Shown here piece after piece: positions 35,166-44,367 of a stretch of 64,000 bases of DNA (positions are counted from its first letter, which is position 1; every line of letters begins with the position of its first letter). The stretch is taken from NCBI RefSeq assembly GCF_021245725.1, contig NZ_JAJGSX010000007.1:310001-374000 (forward strand), written 5' to 3'. Below the pieces are notes generated by a model that did not search any database, was not told the DNA's origin, and saw only the letters and a list, made by a program, of their open reading frames with translations. The DNA comes from Pseudonocardia sp. TRM90224. GTDB lineage: Bacteria; Actinomycetota; Actinomycetes; Mycobacteriales; Pseudonocardiaceae. A program made the translations under genes and the position numbers.

Positions 35166-36631
35166 TCTTCGCTCGACGAGAGCTCGATCTGCAGCTCGGC
35201 GTCGGTGCGGTGCTTGCGGCGGTCGATCCTGGCCGCCTTGCGCTCCGCCGCACCGATCCGGTCGGTCTGCTCCAGCCGCCGGTCGGTGCCGCGGCCCGAC
35301 ATCATCGCGGCGATACCGGCCGGGGTGCTCGGCTCCCAGTCGAACGTGACGTCGCCGATCGTCACCGGGCAGCCCGGCTGCGCACCGGCTCTGGCGAGCG
35401 CGTCCTCGACGCCGAGGCGGGCCAACCGGTCGGCCAGGTAGCCGACGGCCTCGTCGTTGTCGAAGGACGTCTGCCGGATCCAGCGCTCGGGCCGGGCGCC
35501 CCGCACGACGAAGCCGCCAGGCAGGTCCGGGTCGACGTCGATGGTGAAGCCGGAGTCGTCGACGGCCGTCGGCCGCAGCACGATGCGGGTCGGCTCGGCA
35601 ACGGGCTGCGCGGCCCGGTAGGCGTGCACTTCCTTGGCCATCGCGAACGTCAGCTCACGCAGCCCGCTGCGGCTGACGGCTGAGATCGGGAAGACCCGCC
35701 AGCCGTAGCGCTCGGTGATCTCGGCGGCGACCAGCTCGGACATGTCCTTCGCGTCCGGGACGTCGATCTTGTTGAGCGCCACGAGGCGCGGCCGGTCGGC
35801 CAGCTCCCCGCCCAGCGCCGGCGTGTAGCGGGAGAGCTCGTCCTCCAGCGCCTGGATGTCGGAGAGCGGGTCGCGACCCGGCTCGAACGTCGCACAGTCG
35901 ACGACGTGCACCAGCACCGAGCAGCGTTCGATGTGCCGCAGGAAGTCGAGCCCGAGACCGCGGCCCTCGGAGGCGCCGGGGATCAGGCCGGGCACGTCGG
36001 CGACGGTGTAGATCTCGTCACCTGCGCTCACGACACCCAGCTGCGGCACGAGCGTGGTGAACGGGTAGTCGGCGATCTTCGGCCGGGCCGCGGACAGCGC
36101 CGCCACCAGCGACGACTTGCCGGCCGAGGGGAAGCCGAGCAACCCGACGTCGGCCATGGAGCGCAGCTCCAGCACGAGGTCGACGCTCTCGCCGGGCTCA
36201 CCGAGCAGCGCGAAGCCGGGCGCCTTGCGCGCCGCGGACGCCAGCGCCGCGTTGCCCAGCCCACCTCGGCCCCCTTCGGCCGCGACGAACCGGGTGCCGG
36301 CACCGACCAGGTCGGCGACGATCTCGCCGCCGGCCGAGAACACAACCGTGCCGTCGGGCACGCGCAGCTCGAGGTCTTCCGCGTTCGCGCCGGCCCGGAA
36401 GCCGCCCTGCCCCTGCTTGCCGTTGCGCGCGGCGGCGTGCGGGCGGTGGTGGAAGTCGAGCAGGGTGTGCACACCCTGGTCGACGACGAGCACGACCGAA
36501 CCGCCGCGCCCTCCGTTGCCACCGTCAGGGCCGCCGAGCGGCTTGAACTTCTCGCGGTGCACCGAGGCGCAGCCGTTGCCGCCCGCCCCCGCCGCGGCGT
36601 GCAGCACCACGCGGTCCACGAACTTCGACAT
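35162..36631 (-). CDS. obg: GTPase Obg/CgtA
   Basis: A 489-residue Obg GTPase involved in 50S assembly and stress signalling. The glycine-rich OBG fold (1-158, with [19 protein letters not shown]) precedes the G domain, G1 GFPSAGKSS (166-174), and the C-terminal OCT domain (about 340-425) precedes a charged tail. Upstream lies a hairpin that terminates rpmA/rplU transcription, so obg-proB probably has its own promoter or depends on readthrough. Confidence 0.97.
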   Translation of the reverse strand: MSKFVDRVVLHAAAGAGGNGCASVHREKFKPLGGPDGGNGGRGGSVVLVVDQGVHTLLDFHHRPHAAARNGKQGQGGFRAGANAEDLELRVPDGTVVFSAGGEIVADLVGAGTRFVAAEGGRGGLGNAALASAARKAPGFALLGEPGESVDLVLELRSMADVGLLGFPSAGKSSLVAALSAARPKIADYPFTTLVPQLGVVSAGDEIYTVADVPGLIPGASEGRGLGLDFLRHIERCSVLVHVVDCATFEPGRDPLSDIQALEDELSRYTPALGGELADRPRLVALNKIDVPDAKDMSELVAAEITERYGWRVFPISAVSRSGLRELTFAMAKEVHAYRAAQPVAEPTRIVLRPTAVDDSGFTIDVDPDLPGGFVVRGARPERWIRQTSFDNDEAVGYLADRLARLGVEDALARAGAQPGCPVTIGDVTFDWEPSTPAGIAAMMSGRGTDRRLEQTDRIGAAERKAARIDRRKHRTDAELQIELSSSEE

Positions 36632-36652
36632 CGACTCTCCTCAACCTGAACA

Positions 36653-36693
36653 CGACAACGGCGGACCACCCCGAGGGCGGCCCGCCGTTGTCG
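36653..36693 (-). terminator. hairpin between rpmA and obg
   Basis: A perfect 12-bp stem (CGACAACGGCGG and complement) with a 17-nt loop follows the rpmA stop by 23 nt in the transcript direction. It may act as a terminator or attenuator for the ribosomal-protein pair while allowing partial readthrough into obg. Confidence 0.65.
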
Positions 36694-36715
36694 GAAAAAC
36701 GCTGGTGGTGCGGCC

Positions 36716-36973
36716 TCAGACAGAGGCCGGCACGATGTTCACGACCTTGCGGCCGCGGGTGTAGCCGAACTCGACCGCGCCGTCGATCAGCGCGAACAGC
36801 GTGTCGTCGCCGCCGCGGCCGACCCCGGTGCCGGGGTGGAACTTGGTGCCGCGCTGCCGGACGATGATCTCGCCCGCGCCGACGACCTGGCCGCCGAAGC
36901 GCTTCACACCGAGCCGCTGTGCGTTGGAGTCGCGCCCGTTGCGCGAGCTGGACGCACCCTTCTTGTGTGCCAT
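36716..36973 (-). CDS. rpmA: 50S ribosomal protein L27
   Basis: An 85-residue basic protein near the peptidyl-transferase centre. [20 protein letters not shown] and [13 protein letters not shown] are L27 signatures. The N-terminus begins directly with the conserved AHKKG, without the cleavable extension found in firmicutes. It lies 15 nt after rplU in one transcript. Confidence 0.97.
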   Translation of the reverse strand: MAHKKGASSSRNGRDSNAQRLGVKRFGGQVVGAGEIIVRQRGTKFHPGTGVGRGGDDTLFALIDGAVEFGYTRGRKVVNIVPASV

Positions 36974-36988
36974 GGCCCGAGTCTCCTA

Positions 36989-37297
36989 CTACTTCGCGAT
37001 GCCGGTGACCTGGACCTTCGTCAGGGGCTGACGGTGCCCCTGACGCTTGTGGTACCCGGTCTTGTTCTTGAACTTGTGGATGCGGATCTTCGGACCCTTG
37101 GTGTGCGCGACCACCGTGGCCGAAACGGTCGCGCCGGCGAGGGCGTCCGCGTCGGTGGTGACGTCGTCCCCATCAACCAGGAGCACCGCGGGGAGGGTGA
37201 TCTCCGCGCCGGGCTCACCATCGATCTTCTCGACGGTGACCACGTCGTCGACGGCCACCTTGTACTGCTTACCGCCGGTCTTGACGATCGCGTACAT
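36989..37297 (-). CDS. rplU: 50S ribosomal protein L21
   Basis: A 102-residue L21 protein, which binds 23S r[19 protein letters not shown] at the N-terminus and [21 protein letters not shown] near the C-terminus are family signatures. It is the first gene of the rplU-rpmA unit; a stable hairpin lies in its 5' leader (37330-37349), where L21 leaders are often found. Confidence 0.97.
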   Translation of the reverse strand: MYAIVKTGGKQYKVAVDDVVTVEKIDGEPGAEITLPAVLLVDGDDVTTDADALAGATVSATVVAHTKGPKIRIHKFKNKTGYHKRQGHRQPLTKVQVTGIAK

Positions 37298-37329
37298 CGA
37301 CGCACTGCTCCTGAAGCTCGGGGGACGAA

Positions 37330-37349
37330 GCGCAAGGTTGCCCTTGCGC
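37330..37349 (-). promoter_or_regulatory. hairpin in the rplU leader
   Basis: GCGCAAGG-TTGC-CCTTGCGC forms an 8-bp stem with a tetraloop, about 33 nt before the rplU start codon and about 70 nt past the rne stop. It could be an L21 leader element or the rne terminator. There is no T-tract. Confidence 0.45.
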
Positions 37350-37417
37350 GGACCGCGGCTCAGGCATGGCCGAGCGCGGTGCAGGTATCCCAGGGTACGG
37401 AAGGCTTTCCTGAAGGG

Positions 37418-40400
37418 TCAAACCGGGTCGCCCCCTTCGGGGCTCGACGCGGCCGACGTCACATCGTCGCTGGTCACGGCGTTGTCTGTCGCGTTGTCTG
37501 CGGCGTTGTCCGGCGCAGTCTCCGGGGCCGGCGGACCGGCCGGCCGGGATGCCGCCCGACGCGCGCGGCGCGGGCGGGTGGTCGCCACCGGCTCGGGCTG
37601 CGGAGCCACCGGCGGCGGTGTGACGGAGAGCGGCGCCGCCGGCGTGGCGGACGCCACATCCGGATCGACCGGAACGGTGAGCACAACCGCGGCAGGCGCA
37701 CCGGCCGCGACGTCGGGAGCACCGGCCGAGCGGGTGACCCGACCGCGCCTGCGCGCCGGGCGAGGGCTCTCGACCTGCTCGGGCTCTACGACAGGTTCCA
37801 GGACCTGTTCCTCGACAGGTGCAGGAGCGGACGCTCCGACCGTCTCGGCGACGGGCTCGGCGTGCCGCGCCACGTCGCGCTCGACGACAACCTCCTCGAC
37901 GGCGTCGGCCGCCACGTCGGCGGTCTCGCGCTGCGGCTCCGGGCGGGTCTCGACGACCACCGACGACGGCGCCGCCTCGACCTCGCCGGCCCCGACCGCC
38001 ACAGCTGCGTCGGCTGCCTCGACCTCAACGGTTTCGGACGGCTCAGTTTCGGACGGCGCGTCGGACGGACGGTTGCGCGGCACCATGCCACCCAGCGGCG
38101 GCGCAGTCTCCTTTTGCGCAGTCTCCTTGTGCGCGACCTCGCCGTTCTGGGTGCTCCCGTTCTGGGCGCTCCCGTTCTGGGCGGACTCGTCGCGCCGCGC
38201 GTCGTGGCCGTTGCGCTCCTGCTCGCCCTCGCCGCGGCGGCGGCCACGGGAACGGCGCCCGCCGCCCTCGCCGCCGGCGCGGCCGGAACGTTCGGGGTCG
38301 GCCTTCTCCACCACGGGCTCGGGCGTGACGATCACGCCTCGGCCCCGGCAGTGCTCGCACTGCGTCGAGAAGTGCTCGAGCAGCCCGCCGCCGACCCGCT
38401 TGCGGGTCATCTGCACCAACCCGAGCGAGGTGACCTCGGCGACCTGGTGGCGCGTCCGGTCGCGGGCGAGGCACTCGGTGAGCCTGCGCAGCACGAGGTC
38501 GCGGTTGGCCTCCAGCACCATGTCGATGAAGTCGATCACGATGATGCCGCCGATGTCGCGCAGCCGCAGCTGGCGCACGACCTCCTCGGCCGCCTCGAGG
38601 TTGTTGCGGGTGACCGTCTCCTCGAGGTTGCCGCCGGACCCGGTGAACTTGCCGGTGTTGACGTCGATGACCGTCATGGCCTCGGTGCGGTCGATCACCA
38701 GCGTGCCGCCCGAGGGCAGCCAGACCTTGCGGTCGAGCGCCTTGAGCAGCTGCTCGTCGATGCGGTAGGCCGCGAACACGTCGGTGGTGCCGACGTGGCG
38801 GTGCAGCCGCTCGCCCAGCTCGGGCGCGACGTGCCCGACGTAGTTCTGCAACGTCTCCCACGCCTCGTCGCCCTCGACGACGAGCCGGGAGAAGTCCTCG
38901 TTGAACTGGTCGCGGACGACCTTGATCAGCAGGTCGGGCTCTTCGTAGAGGAGCGTGGGCGCCTTGGGCTTGTTCGGGCCGGTCTGCTCCGACCTGGTCT
39001 TCACGACCTCCCACTGCGCCTGCAGCCTGCGGACGTCGCGTTCGAGCGCTTCGTGGCTCACACCCTCCGACGCCGTGCGGATGATCACCCCGGCGTCGCT
39101 GGGGACGATCTCCTTCAGCATGTCCTTGAGCCGCTTGCGCTCGACGTCGGGCAGCTTGCGACTGATCCCGGCGGCGCCGCCGCTCGGCACGTAGACGAGG
39201 AACCGGCCGGCCAGGCTGATCTGCGTGGTCAGCCGCGCGCCCTTGTGCCCGATGGGGTCCTTCGTGACCTGCACGAGCACGCTGTCGCCGCTCTGCAGCG
39301 CCTGCTCGATGCGGCGGGCCTTGCCACCCAGACCGGCGGCGTCCCAGTCGACCTCGCCGGCGTAGAGCACGGCGTTGCGGCCACGGCCGATGTCGACGAA
39401 CGCGGCCTCCATGCTGGGCAGGACGTTCTGCACGCGGCCCAGGTAGATGTTGCCGACCATCGAGCCACCGTCGCGACCGGCGACGAAGTGCTCGACGAGC
39501 ACGTCGTCCTCCAGGACGGCCATCTCGATGCGGTCGCCGCGCTCGCGCACGACCATCGAGCGGTCGACCGCTTCGCGGCGGGCGAGGAACTCGGCCTCGG
39601 AGAGGATCGGGACACGCCGGCGGCCGGCGTCGCGCCCGTCGCGGCGGCGCTGGCGCTTCGCCTCGAGCCGGGTGGAACCGCGCACGCTCTGCACGCCGTC
39701 GCCCTCGTCGTCGCGCTCGCTGCGGGGCGCGCGGACCCTGGTGACGGTGCCGGGCGGGTCGTCGTTCGAGTCGGCGTCGTCGGCCCCCTTGCGGCGGCGA
39801 CGCCTGCGGCGCCGGCGCGACCCGACGGCCTCGCCGTCGGACTCCGACTCGTCGTCGCCATCGGACTCGGCGTCCTCGCTGCTGCTCTCGGCGTCGTCGC
39901 CATCGTGGCCGGACTCGTCGTCCTCGCCCTCCGGCTGGCCCGACTCGTCGGACTCGTCGCCGAGGTCGCCCTCGCCGCCACGACCACGACCACGGCCGCG
40001 GCGACCGCGCCTGCGGCGCCTGCGGGTGCCGGACTCGTCGTCGCCGTCGACGTCGGTCTCGCCGCTCTCGGTGTCGTCGGCTTCGTCGACGACCGGTGGC
40101 TCGACGATCTCCTCAGGCTCGGGCGACGACACGGGCTCGGTGGCGCGGGCGCCGCGGCGGGTGCGTGCGCGGCGACCGGTCGGGGTCGGCGGCTCGGCGT
40201 CCTGGATGCCCGGCTCCGGCTCCGCGGCAGCGACGGGCTCCGCCGGCTCGGCGACCGCGGCCTTGCGGCGACGCGTCGGGCGCGTCGGCTCCTGGAACAG
40301 GGGGGTCGGCGGCGCGAACACCGGCGCGAGCGCGGCAGGCTGCGCCGGCTCGGCCTGCGGGGTCGGCTCAGGAGCGGCGAGGGCTTCAGGAGCCGCCGCC

Positions 40401-40645
40401 GGCTCAGCGGCCGCGGCACCCGGCTGAAGTGCCGTAACGACCTGCTCAGCTGCCTTGCGGTCGATGCTGGACTGCGCGCTGCGGGCGTCCACGCCAAGAT
40501 CGGCGAGCGCGCCGAGGACCTCCCGGCTGGTGCGGCCGAGCAGCTTCGCGAGCGCGTGCACCCGCATCTTCTCGGGCAGGTCGTCCAGGGCAGGTACGGT
40601 GACCGGCCCGCCGGTGCTACCGGCGGGCGAATCGATATTCGACAT
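37418..40645 (-). CDS. rne: ribonuclease E/G
   Basis: A 1075-residue endoribonuclease of the RNase E/G family. Its layout: an IF2_N-like domain (MRVHALAKLLGRTSREVLGAL split, about 28-80), about 240 residues of low-complexity acid- and arginine-rich linker, the catalytic core with S1 domain (about 340-760), and a disordered C-terminal tail. Catalytic aspartates sit in VIDVNTGK and IIVIDFIDM, and the zinc-link is CEHCRGRG. It starts processing and decay of most mRNAs and matures rRNA. Upstream is a 177-bp leader. Confidence 0.95.
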   Translation of the reverse strand: MSNIDSPAGSTGGPVTVPALDDLPEKMRVHALAKLLGRTSREVLGALADLGVDARSAQSSIDRKAAEQVVTALQPGAAAAEPAAAPEALAAPEPTPQAEPAQPAALAPVFAPPTPLFQEPTRPTRRRKAAVAEPAEPVAAAEPEPGIQDAEPPTPTGRRARTRRGARATEPVSSPEPEEIVEPPVVDEADDTESGETDVDGDDESGTRRRRRRGRRGRGRGRGGEGDLGDESDESGQPEGEDDESGHDGDDAESSSEDAESDGDDESESDGEAVGSRRRRRRRRRKGADDADSNDDPPGTVTRVRAPRSERDDEGDGVQSVRGSTRLEAKRQRRRDGRDAGRRRVPILSEAEFLARREAVDRSMVVRERGDRIEMAVLEDDVLVEHFVAGRDGGSMVGNIYLGRVQNVLPSMEAAFVDIGRGRNAVLYAGEVDWDAAGLGGKARRIEQALQSGDSVLVQVTKDPIGHKGARLTTQISLAGRFLVYVPSGGAAGISRKLPDVERKRLKDMLKEIVPSDAGVIIRTASEGVSHEALERDVRRLQAQWEVVKTRSEQTGPNKPKAPTLLYEEPDLLIKVVRDQFNEDFSRLVVEGDEAWETLQNYVGHVAPELGERLHRHVGTTDVFAAYRIDEQLLKALDRKVWLPSGGTLVIDRTEAMTVIDVNTGKFTGSGGNLEETVTRNNLEAAEEVVRQLRLRDIGGIIVIDFIDMVLEANRDLVLRRLTECLARDRTRHQVAEVTSLGLVQMTRKRVGGGLLEHFSTQCEHCRGRGVIVTPEPVVEKADPERSGRAGGEGGGRRSRGRRRGEGEQERNGHDARRDESAQNGSAQNGSTQNGEVAHKETAQKETAPPLGGMVPRNRPSDAPSETEPSETVEVEAADAAVAVGAGEVEAAPSSVVVETRPEPQRETADVAADAVEEVVVERDVARHAEPVAETVGASAPAPVEEQVLEPVVEPEQVESPRPARRRGRVTRSAGAPDVAAGAPAAVVLTVPVDPDVASATPAAPLSVTPPPVAPQPEPVATTRPRRARRAASRPAGPPAPETAPDNAADNATDNAVTSDDVTSAASSPEGGDPV

Positions 40646-40822
40646 TCAGCTCCTCCGCCCCCGGGCGCCCTCGATGAAGGCGGCCGCGCAGGGGCACGTG
40701 CAGTTCTCTCTCCACGCGGTGCGCGGAAAGCAATCCTCGGTCTCGCTCCGCCCCGGAGGGCGGCCGTGCTCCGACAGCGTGCCGGTGACCGGCGGTAGCG
40801 CCGGTGCGCCCGGTCTACTCGC

Positions 40823-41626
40823 TCAGGCCCGGGTGGTTACCCGATCGGAGCCGAGTGGATCGGTGAGCGCGCCTCCGTGGTCGAGCAGGCCCTGCGCCAT
40901 CCGGGTCGCCTTCGCGGGCACCGGCGGCTTCAGACCTGCGACAACGTCGAGTGCACCCAACACGTCATCGGGTCGGACGGCAGGTGTGGACTGTCGCACG
41001 ACCGCAGTCATTATCGCACAGACTTCGTCCCCGCCGGTGGGTATCGCCGGTGACTCCCCCGACGGAGACCGTTTCGCAGCCGTCCCGTCCGGCGTGTCGA
41101 CACGCACGAGAGCTGCGCGGACGTCGATCTGCTTGCGTCCGGAAGGTGTGATGCGCTCGACGACGACCGACTCCTGCGCGAGGAGCGCGTCGAGCGCGGC
41201 ACGCAGCTCGGCCTGCCCGACACCGGGCAGCTCGAACGACCAGATGCTGGCGTCGATGCGGTCGCTGAGCGCCGCTCCCTCCGCGACGGCCGCGGCGAGG
41301 ACGTCCAGCCCTTCGGGTAGGGCGGCGTCGAGCGCGGTGGCGAGCGCGGCCGGGTCGACCGGGCTGGTCAGCCCGATCTCGACGAACTCCGCCTCGCTCG
41401 CCGCGCCGGTCGGCGCCGCCCCGATCCAGGACAGCCGCGGGTGCGGGCTGAACCCGTGCGAGTGCGCGACGGGGACGCCGGCCCTGCGCACGGCCCGCTC
41501 GAAGCTGCGCGCCACGTCGCGATGGGAGAGGAACCGCAGCCTGCCCCGCTTGGCGAACCGCAGCCGCACCCGCATGACGGTGGGCGGGGCCGGGTTCGCG
41601 GCCTCACCGGGGCGCACTCGTGCCAT
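40823..41626 (-). CDS. TIGR03936 / DUF2344 radical-SAM-associated protein
   Basis: A 267-residue protein of a family always near the B12-binding radical SAM gene and rne. The motif RLRFLSHRDVARSFERAVRRAG (split, about 27-50) and HSHGFSPHPRLSW (about 56-68) are characteristic. The ATG at 41626 (MARVRPG) or the in-frame ATG at 41575 could be the start. In other genomes it is fused to or adjacent to the radical SAM protein, suggesting joint tRNA or protein modification. Here a GNAT gene and a 59-bp repeat element separate them. Confidence 0.88.
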   Translation of the reverse strand: MARVRPGEAANPAPPTVMRVRLRFAKRGRLRFLSHRDVARSFERAVRRAGVPVAHSHGFSPHPRLSWIGAAPTGAASEAEFVEIGLTSPVDPAALATALDAALPEGLDVLAAAVAEGAALSDRIDASIWSFELPGVGQAELRAALDALLAQESVVVERITPSGRKQIDVRAALVRVDTPDGTAAKRSPSGESPAIPTGGDEVCAIMTAVVRQSTPAVRPDDVLGALDVVAGLKPPVPAKATRMAQGLLDHGGALTDPLGSDRVTTRA

Positions 41627-41679
41627 GCCGGGCACTCTACGAGCGCCGGCTCGGTCGCCGCCGGGGCGGCCCCGGGCGG

Positions 41680-41738
41680 CGTGCCTGGAAAGTGGCTTTC
41701 CAGGCGTGTGGGGCCGGGAAAGTGGCTTTCCAGGCAAC
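41680..41738. repeat. 59-bp paired-palindrome element, copy A
   Basis: Two 29-mers, 41680-41708 and 41710-41738, with one base between. Each contains the 15-base core GGAAAGTGGCTTTCC (3-nt loop). The left copy has 10-bp perfect arms (GCCTGGAAAG/CTTTCCAGGC), the right one mismatch. Both cores point the same way, unlike copies B-D. It lies 42 nt downstream of the GNAT stop and before the DUF2344 gene, both on the minus strand. Confidence 0.85.
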
Positions 41739-41780
41739 ACGTGCGGGACGCACGCACCCGCCCCTTGCGTCGGCCGTTGG

Positions 41781-42275
41781 TCAGCGGCCGGGGTCGAGGG
41801 AAAGCAGGTCGGTGGCCCGGTCGAACCCCGCACGCTGGTAGAACGCCGCGCTGCCGGCCGTCGGGGAGAGCAGCAGCCGGCGGTAGCGCCGCGTGCGGGC
41901 GTGCTCGATCACGGCGCCGAGCAGGGCGCCGGGCACCCCCTTGTCGGCGAAGGTGGCCAGCACGAACGCGTTGCCGACGTGCCCGATGCGGCCGCTGCGC
42001 GCACCCGGGCGCGGCATGTGCACGATCTCGACGACGTTGATCGAACCGACGGCGGTGAAGCCGCTGCGCGGGGTGCCGACCTCGGCCAGCCAGAACGTGC
42101 GGCGGGGAAGCTCGACCCGCCACCACTGCTCGAAGGCGGCCTCGAACCCCGGATCGCCGACGGACTGCCCTGCGCGTTCCTCGAGCCACGCCCGGCGCAG
42201 GCCGGCGAGCGCGGCCATGTCCCGCTCGTCGGCGACCCTGATGCCGACCTGCGAATGCGCGGCGCTCTCAGCCAC
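41781..42275 (-). CDS. GNAT family N-acetyltransferase
   Basis: A 164-residue acetyltransferase. IRVADERDMAALAGLRRAWL is the start of the GNAT fold, GHVGNAFVLATFADKGVPGALL (about 100-120) holds the acetyl-CoA pyrophosphate-binding loop, and AAFYQRAGF (about 144-152) is the C-terminal signature. The start GTG at 42275 overlaps the end of the radical SAM gene by 8 nt, so they form one transcript. The acceptor is unknown. Confidence 0.85.
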   Translation of the reverse strand: MAESAAHSQVGIRVADERDMAALAGLRRAWLEERAGQSVGDPGFEAAFEQWWRVELPRRTFWLAEVGTPRSGFTAVGSINVVEIVHMPRPGARSGRIGHVGNAFVLATFADKGVPGALLGAVIEHARTRRYRRLLLSPTAGSAAFYQRAGFDRATDLLSLDPGR

Positions 42276-44244
42276 CCGTGCCCGTGTCCTCGCCGCGATC
42301 ACTCGCGGCAGCCCGCAGCGGGTTCACGACCGTGAGCGGCAACAGCGTCGTGCCACTGGGGCCGACCTCGATGTCCGTGCCGGTCGACGGGCACACGCCG
42401 CAGTCGAAGCACGGCGTCCAGCGGCAGTCGTCCTGCTCACGACCGTCGAGCGCGTCCTGCCAGTCGTCCCACAGCCACTCGCGTTCGAGGCCGGAGTCGA
42501 GGTGGTCCCACGGCAGCACCTCATCGCGCCCGCGCTCGCGGGTGGTGAACCAGTCGAGCGAGACCCCGAGCGGCTCCAGCTCGGCGGCCGCCGCGGTGAT
42601 CCAGCGCTCGTAGGAGAAGTGCTCGCTCCAGCCGTCGAACCGGCCGCCCTCGCGCCAGACGCGCTCGATCACTCGCCCGACCCTGCGGTCGCCGCGGGCC
42701 AGCAGGCCTTCGATCAGCGACGGCTGCCCGTCGTGGTAGCGCATCCCGATGTTGCGGCCGATCTTGCGGTCGCTGTTGACCGCGGCGCGCAGCTTGCGGA
42801 GGCGGTCGTCGACGACGTCGGGGTGCGCCTGCGCCGCCCACTGGAACGGGGTGTGCGGCTTGGGCACGAACCCGCCGATCGAGATGGTGCAGCGGATGTC
42901 GTTGCGGCCCGACGCCGCCCGGCCGGCCTTGATCACGCGGTGCGCCATGCCCGCGATCTCGAGGACGTCCTCGTCCTCTTCGGTCGGCAGCCCGCACATG
43001 AAGTAGAGCTTGACCTGGCGCCAGCCCTGCGCGAACGCCTCGCTGACGGTGCGGATGAGGTCCTCCTCCGACACCATCTTGTTGATCACTCGCCGGATCC
43101 GTTCCGAGCCGCCCTCCGGGGCGAAGGTGAGCCCGGAGCGGCGGCCGTTGCGGCTGATCTCGTTGGCGAGGTCGATGTTGAACGCGTCGACGCGGGTGGA
43201 GGGCAGCGACAGCGAGGTGTTCGTGCCCTCGTAGCGGTCGGCGAGACCCTTCGTGACCTCGGCGATCTCGGAGTGGTCGGCGCTGGAGAGCGAGAGCAGC
43301 CCGACCTCGTCGAACCCGCTCGCGCGCACGGCGGAGTCGACCATCTCGCCGATGCCCTGCAGCGACCGCTCCCGCACCGGACGGGTGATCATCCCGGCCT
43401 GGCAGAAGCGGCAGCCGCGCGTGCAGCCGCGGAAGATCTCGACGCTGGCGCGCTCGTGGACGGTCTCGGCGAGCGGGACGAGCGGCGCCTTCGGGTAGGG
43501 CCACGAGTCGAGGTCGGTGGTGGTGCGCTTGGTGACCGTGCCGGGCACGCCGTCCTCGACCGGACTGACGTCGGCGATCGCGCCGTCGTCCGCGTAGCTC
43601 ACCGCGTAGAGCGAGGGGACGTAGCAGCCGTCGGTCGCGGCGAGGCGGCGCAGCAGCTCGTGGCGCCCGCCGGGGCGGCCCTGCGCCTTCCACTCCTTCA
43701 CTACGTCGGTGATCTCGCCGACGACCTCCTCGCCATCGCCGATCGCGGCGACGTCGATGAAGTCGGCGATCGGCTCCGGGTTGAAAGCGGCGTGGCCGCC
43801 CGCGACGACGACCGGCGCGTCGACGTCGCGGTCGGTGGCGTGCAGCGGGATGCCGGCGAGGTCGAGCGCGGTGAGCAGGTTCGTGTAGCCGAGCTCGGTG
43901 GAGAAGCTGACACCGATCAGGTCGAACGCGCCGAGCGGGCGGTGTCCGTCGACGGTGAAGGCGGGCACACCGTGCTCGCGCATGAGCGCCTCGAGGTCGG
44001 GCCACACGGCGTAGCAGCGCTCCGCGAGCGCGTCGGCCCGCTCGTTCAATACTTCGTAGAGGATCATGACGCCCTGGTTGGGCAGGCCGACCTCGTAGGC
44101 ATCGGGGTACATGAGCGCCCACCGGACAGCGGCCGAATCCCAATCCTTGCTCTGCGCGTTCAGCTCACCGCCGACGTACTGCACGGGTTTGGCGACCTTG
44201 GGCAGCAGTGGCTCGAGCTCGGCGAAGACGGACGGGGCTGTCAC
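42268..44244 (-). CDS. TIGR03960 B12-binding radical SAM protein
   Basis: A 658-residue enzyme with an N-terminal B12-binding-like domain (about 40-240) and a radical SAM domain, with the iron-sulfur cluster cysteines in FRGCTRGCRFCQAG (about 268-281). A C-terminal extension has extra cysteines (CRWTPCFDCGVC, about 620-631). The family occurs across bacteria next to DUF2344 and rne; the substrate is unproven. The GTG at 44244 was chosen because the upstream extension reads through a non-coding intergenic region. Confidence 0.92.
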   Translation of the reverse strand: MTAPSVFAELEPLLPKVAKPVQYVGGELNAQSKDWDSAAVRWALMYPDAYEVGLPNQGVMILYEVLNERADALAERCYAVWPDLEALMREHGVPAFTVDGHRPLGAFDLIGVSFSTELGYTNLLTALDLAGIPLHATDRDVDAPVVVAGGHAAFNPEPIADFIDVAAIGDGEEVVGEITDVVKEWKAQGRPGGRHELLRRLAATDGCYVPSLYAVSYADDGAIADVSPVEDGVPGTVTKRTTTDLDSWPYPKAPLVPLAETVHERASVEIFRGCTRGCRFCQAGMITRPVRERSLQGIGEMVDSAVRASGFDEVGLLSLSSADHSEIAEVTKGLADRYEGTNTSLSLPSTRVDAFNIDLANEISRNGRRSGLTFAPEGGSERIRRVINKMVSEEDLIRTVSEAFAQGWRQVKLYFMCGLPTEEDEDVLEIAGMAHRVIKAGRAASGRNDIRCTISIGGFVPKPHTPFQWAAQAHPDVVDDRLRKLRAAVNSDRKIGRNIGMRYHDGQPSLIEGLLARGDRRVGRVIERVWREGGRFDGWSEHFSYERWITAAAAELEPLGVSLDWFTTRERGRDEVLPWDHLDSGLEREWLWDDWQDALDGREQDDCRWTPCFDCGVCPSTGTDIEVGPSGTTLLPLTVVNPLRAAASDRGEDTGTGG

Positions 44245-44367
44245 GCTGACCCAGGGTAGCCCCATCCTGGACACGGGCCGGTGGCCGGTTGCACTCAGTG
44301 TGATCACGGGCCGCCCAGGAGGCCGTGCCGGTCGCTACCGTCGCCGGACCGGCGGAGGGGATGGCGA

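Noticed and set aside
37389..37403. Possible shortened copy of the element core (CAGGAAAGCC-TTCC) after rne
   Set aside because: It matches half of the core with a 3-nt gap on the minus strand; too short to be separated from chance, though its place 15 nt after a stop is suggestive.
36836..40798. Long plus-strand frame of 1320 codons across rplU and rne
   Set aside because: It is antisense to rne, rplU and part of rpmA and is rich in arginine, leucine and alanine without motifs; high GC produces such open frames by third-position bias.
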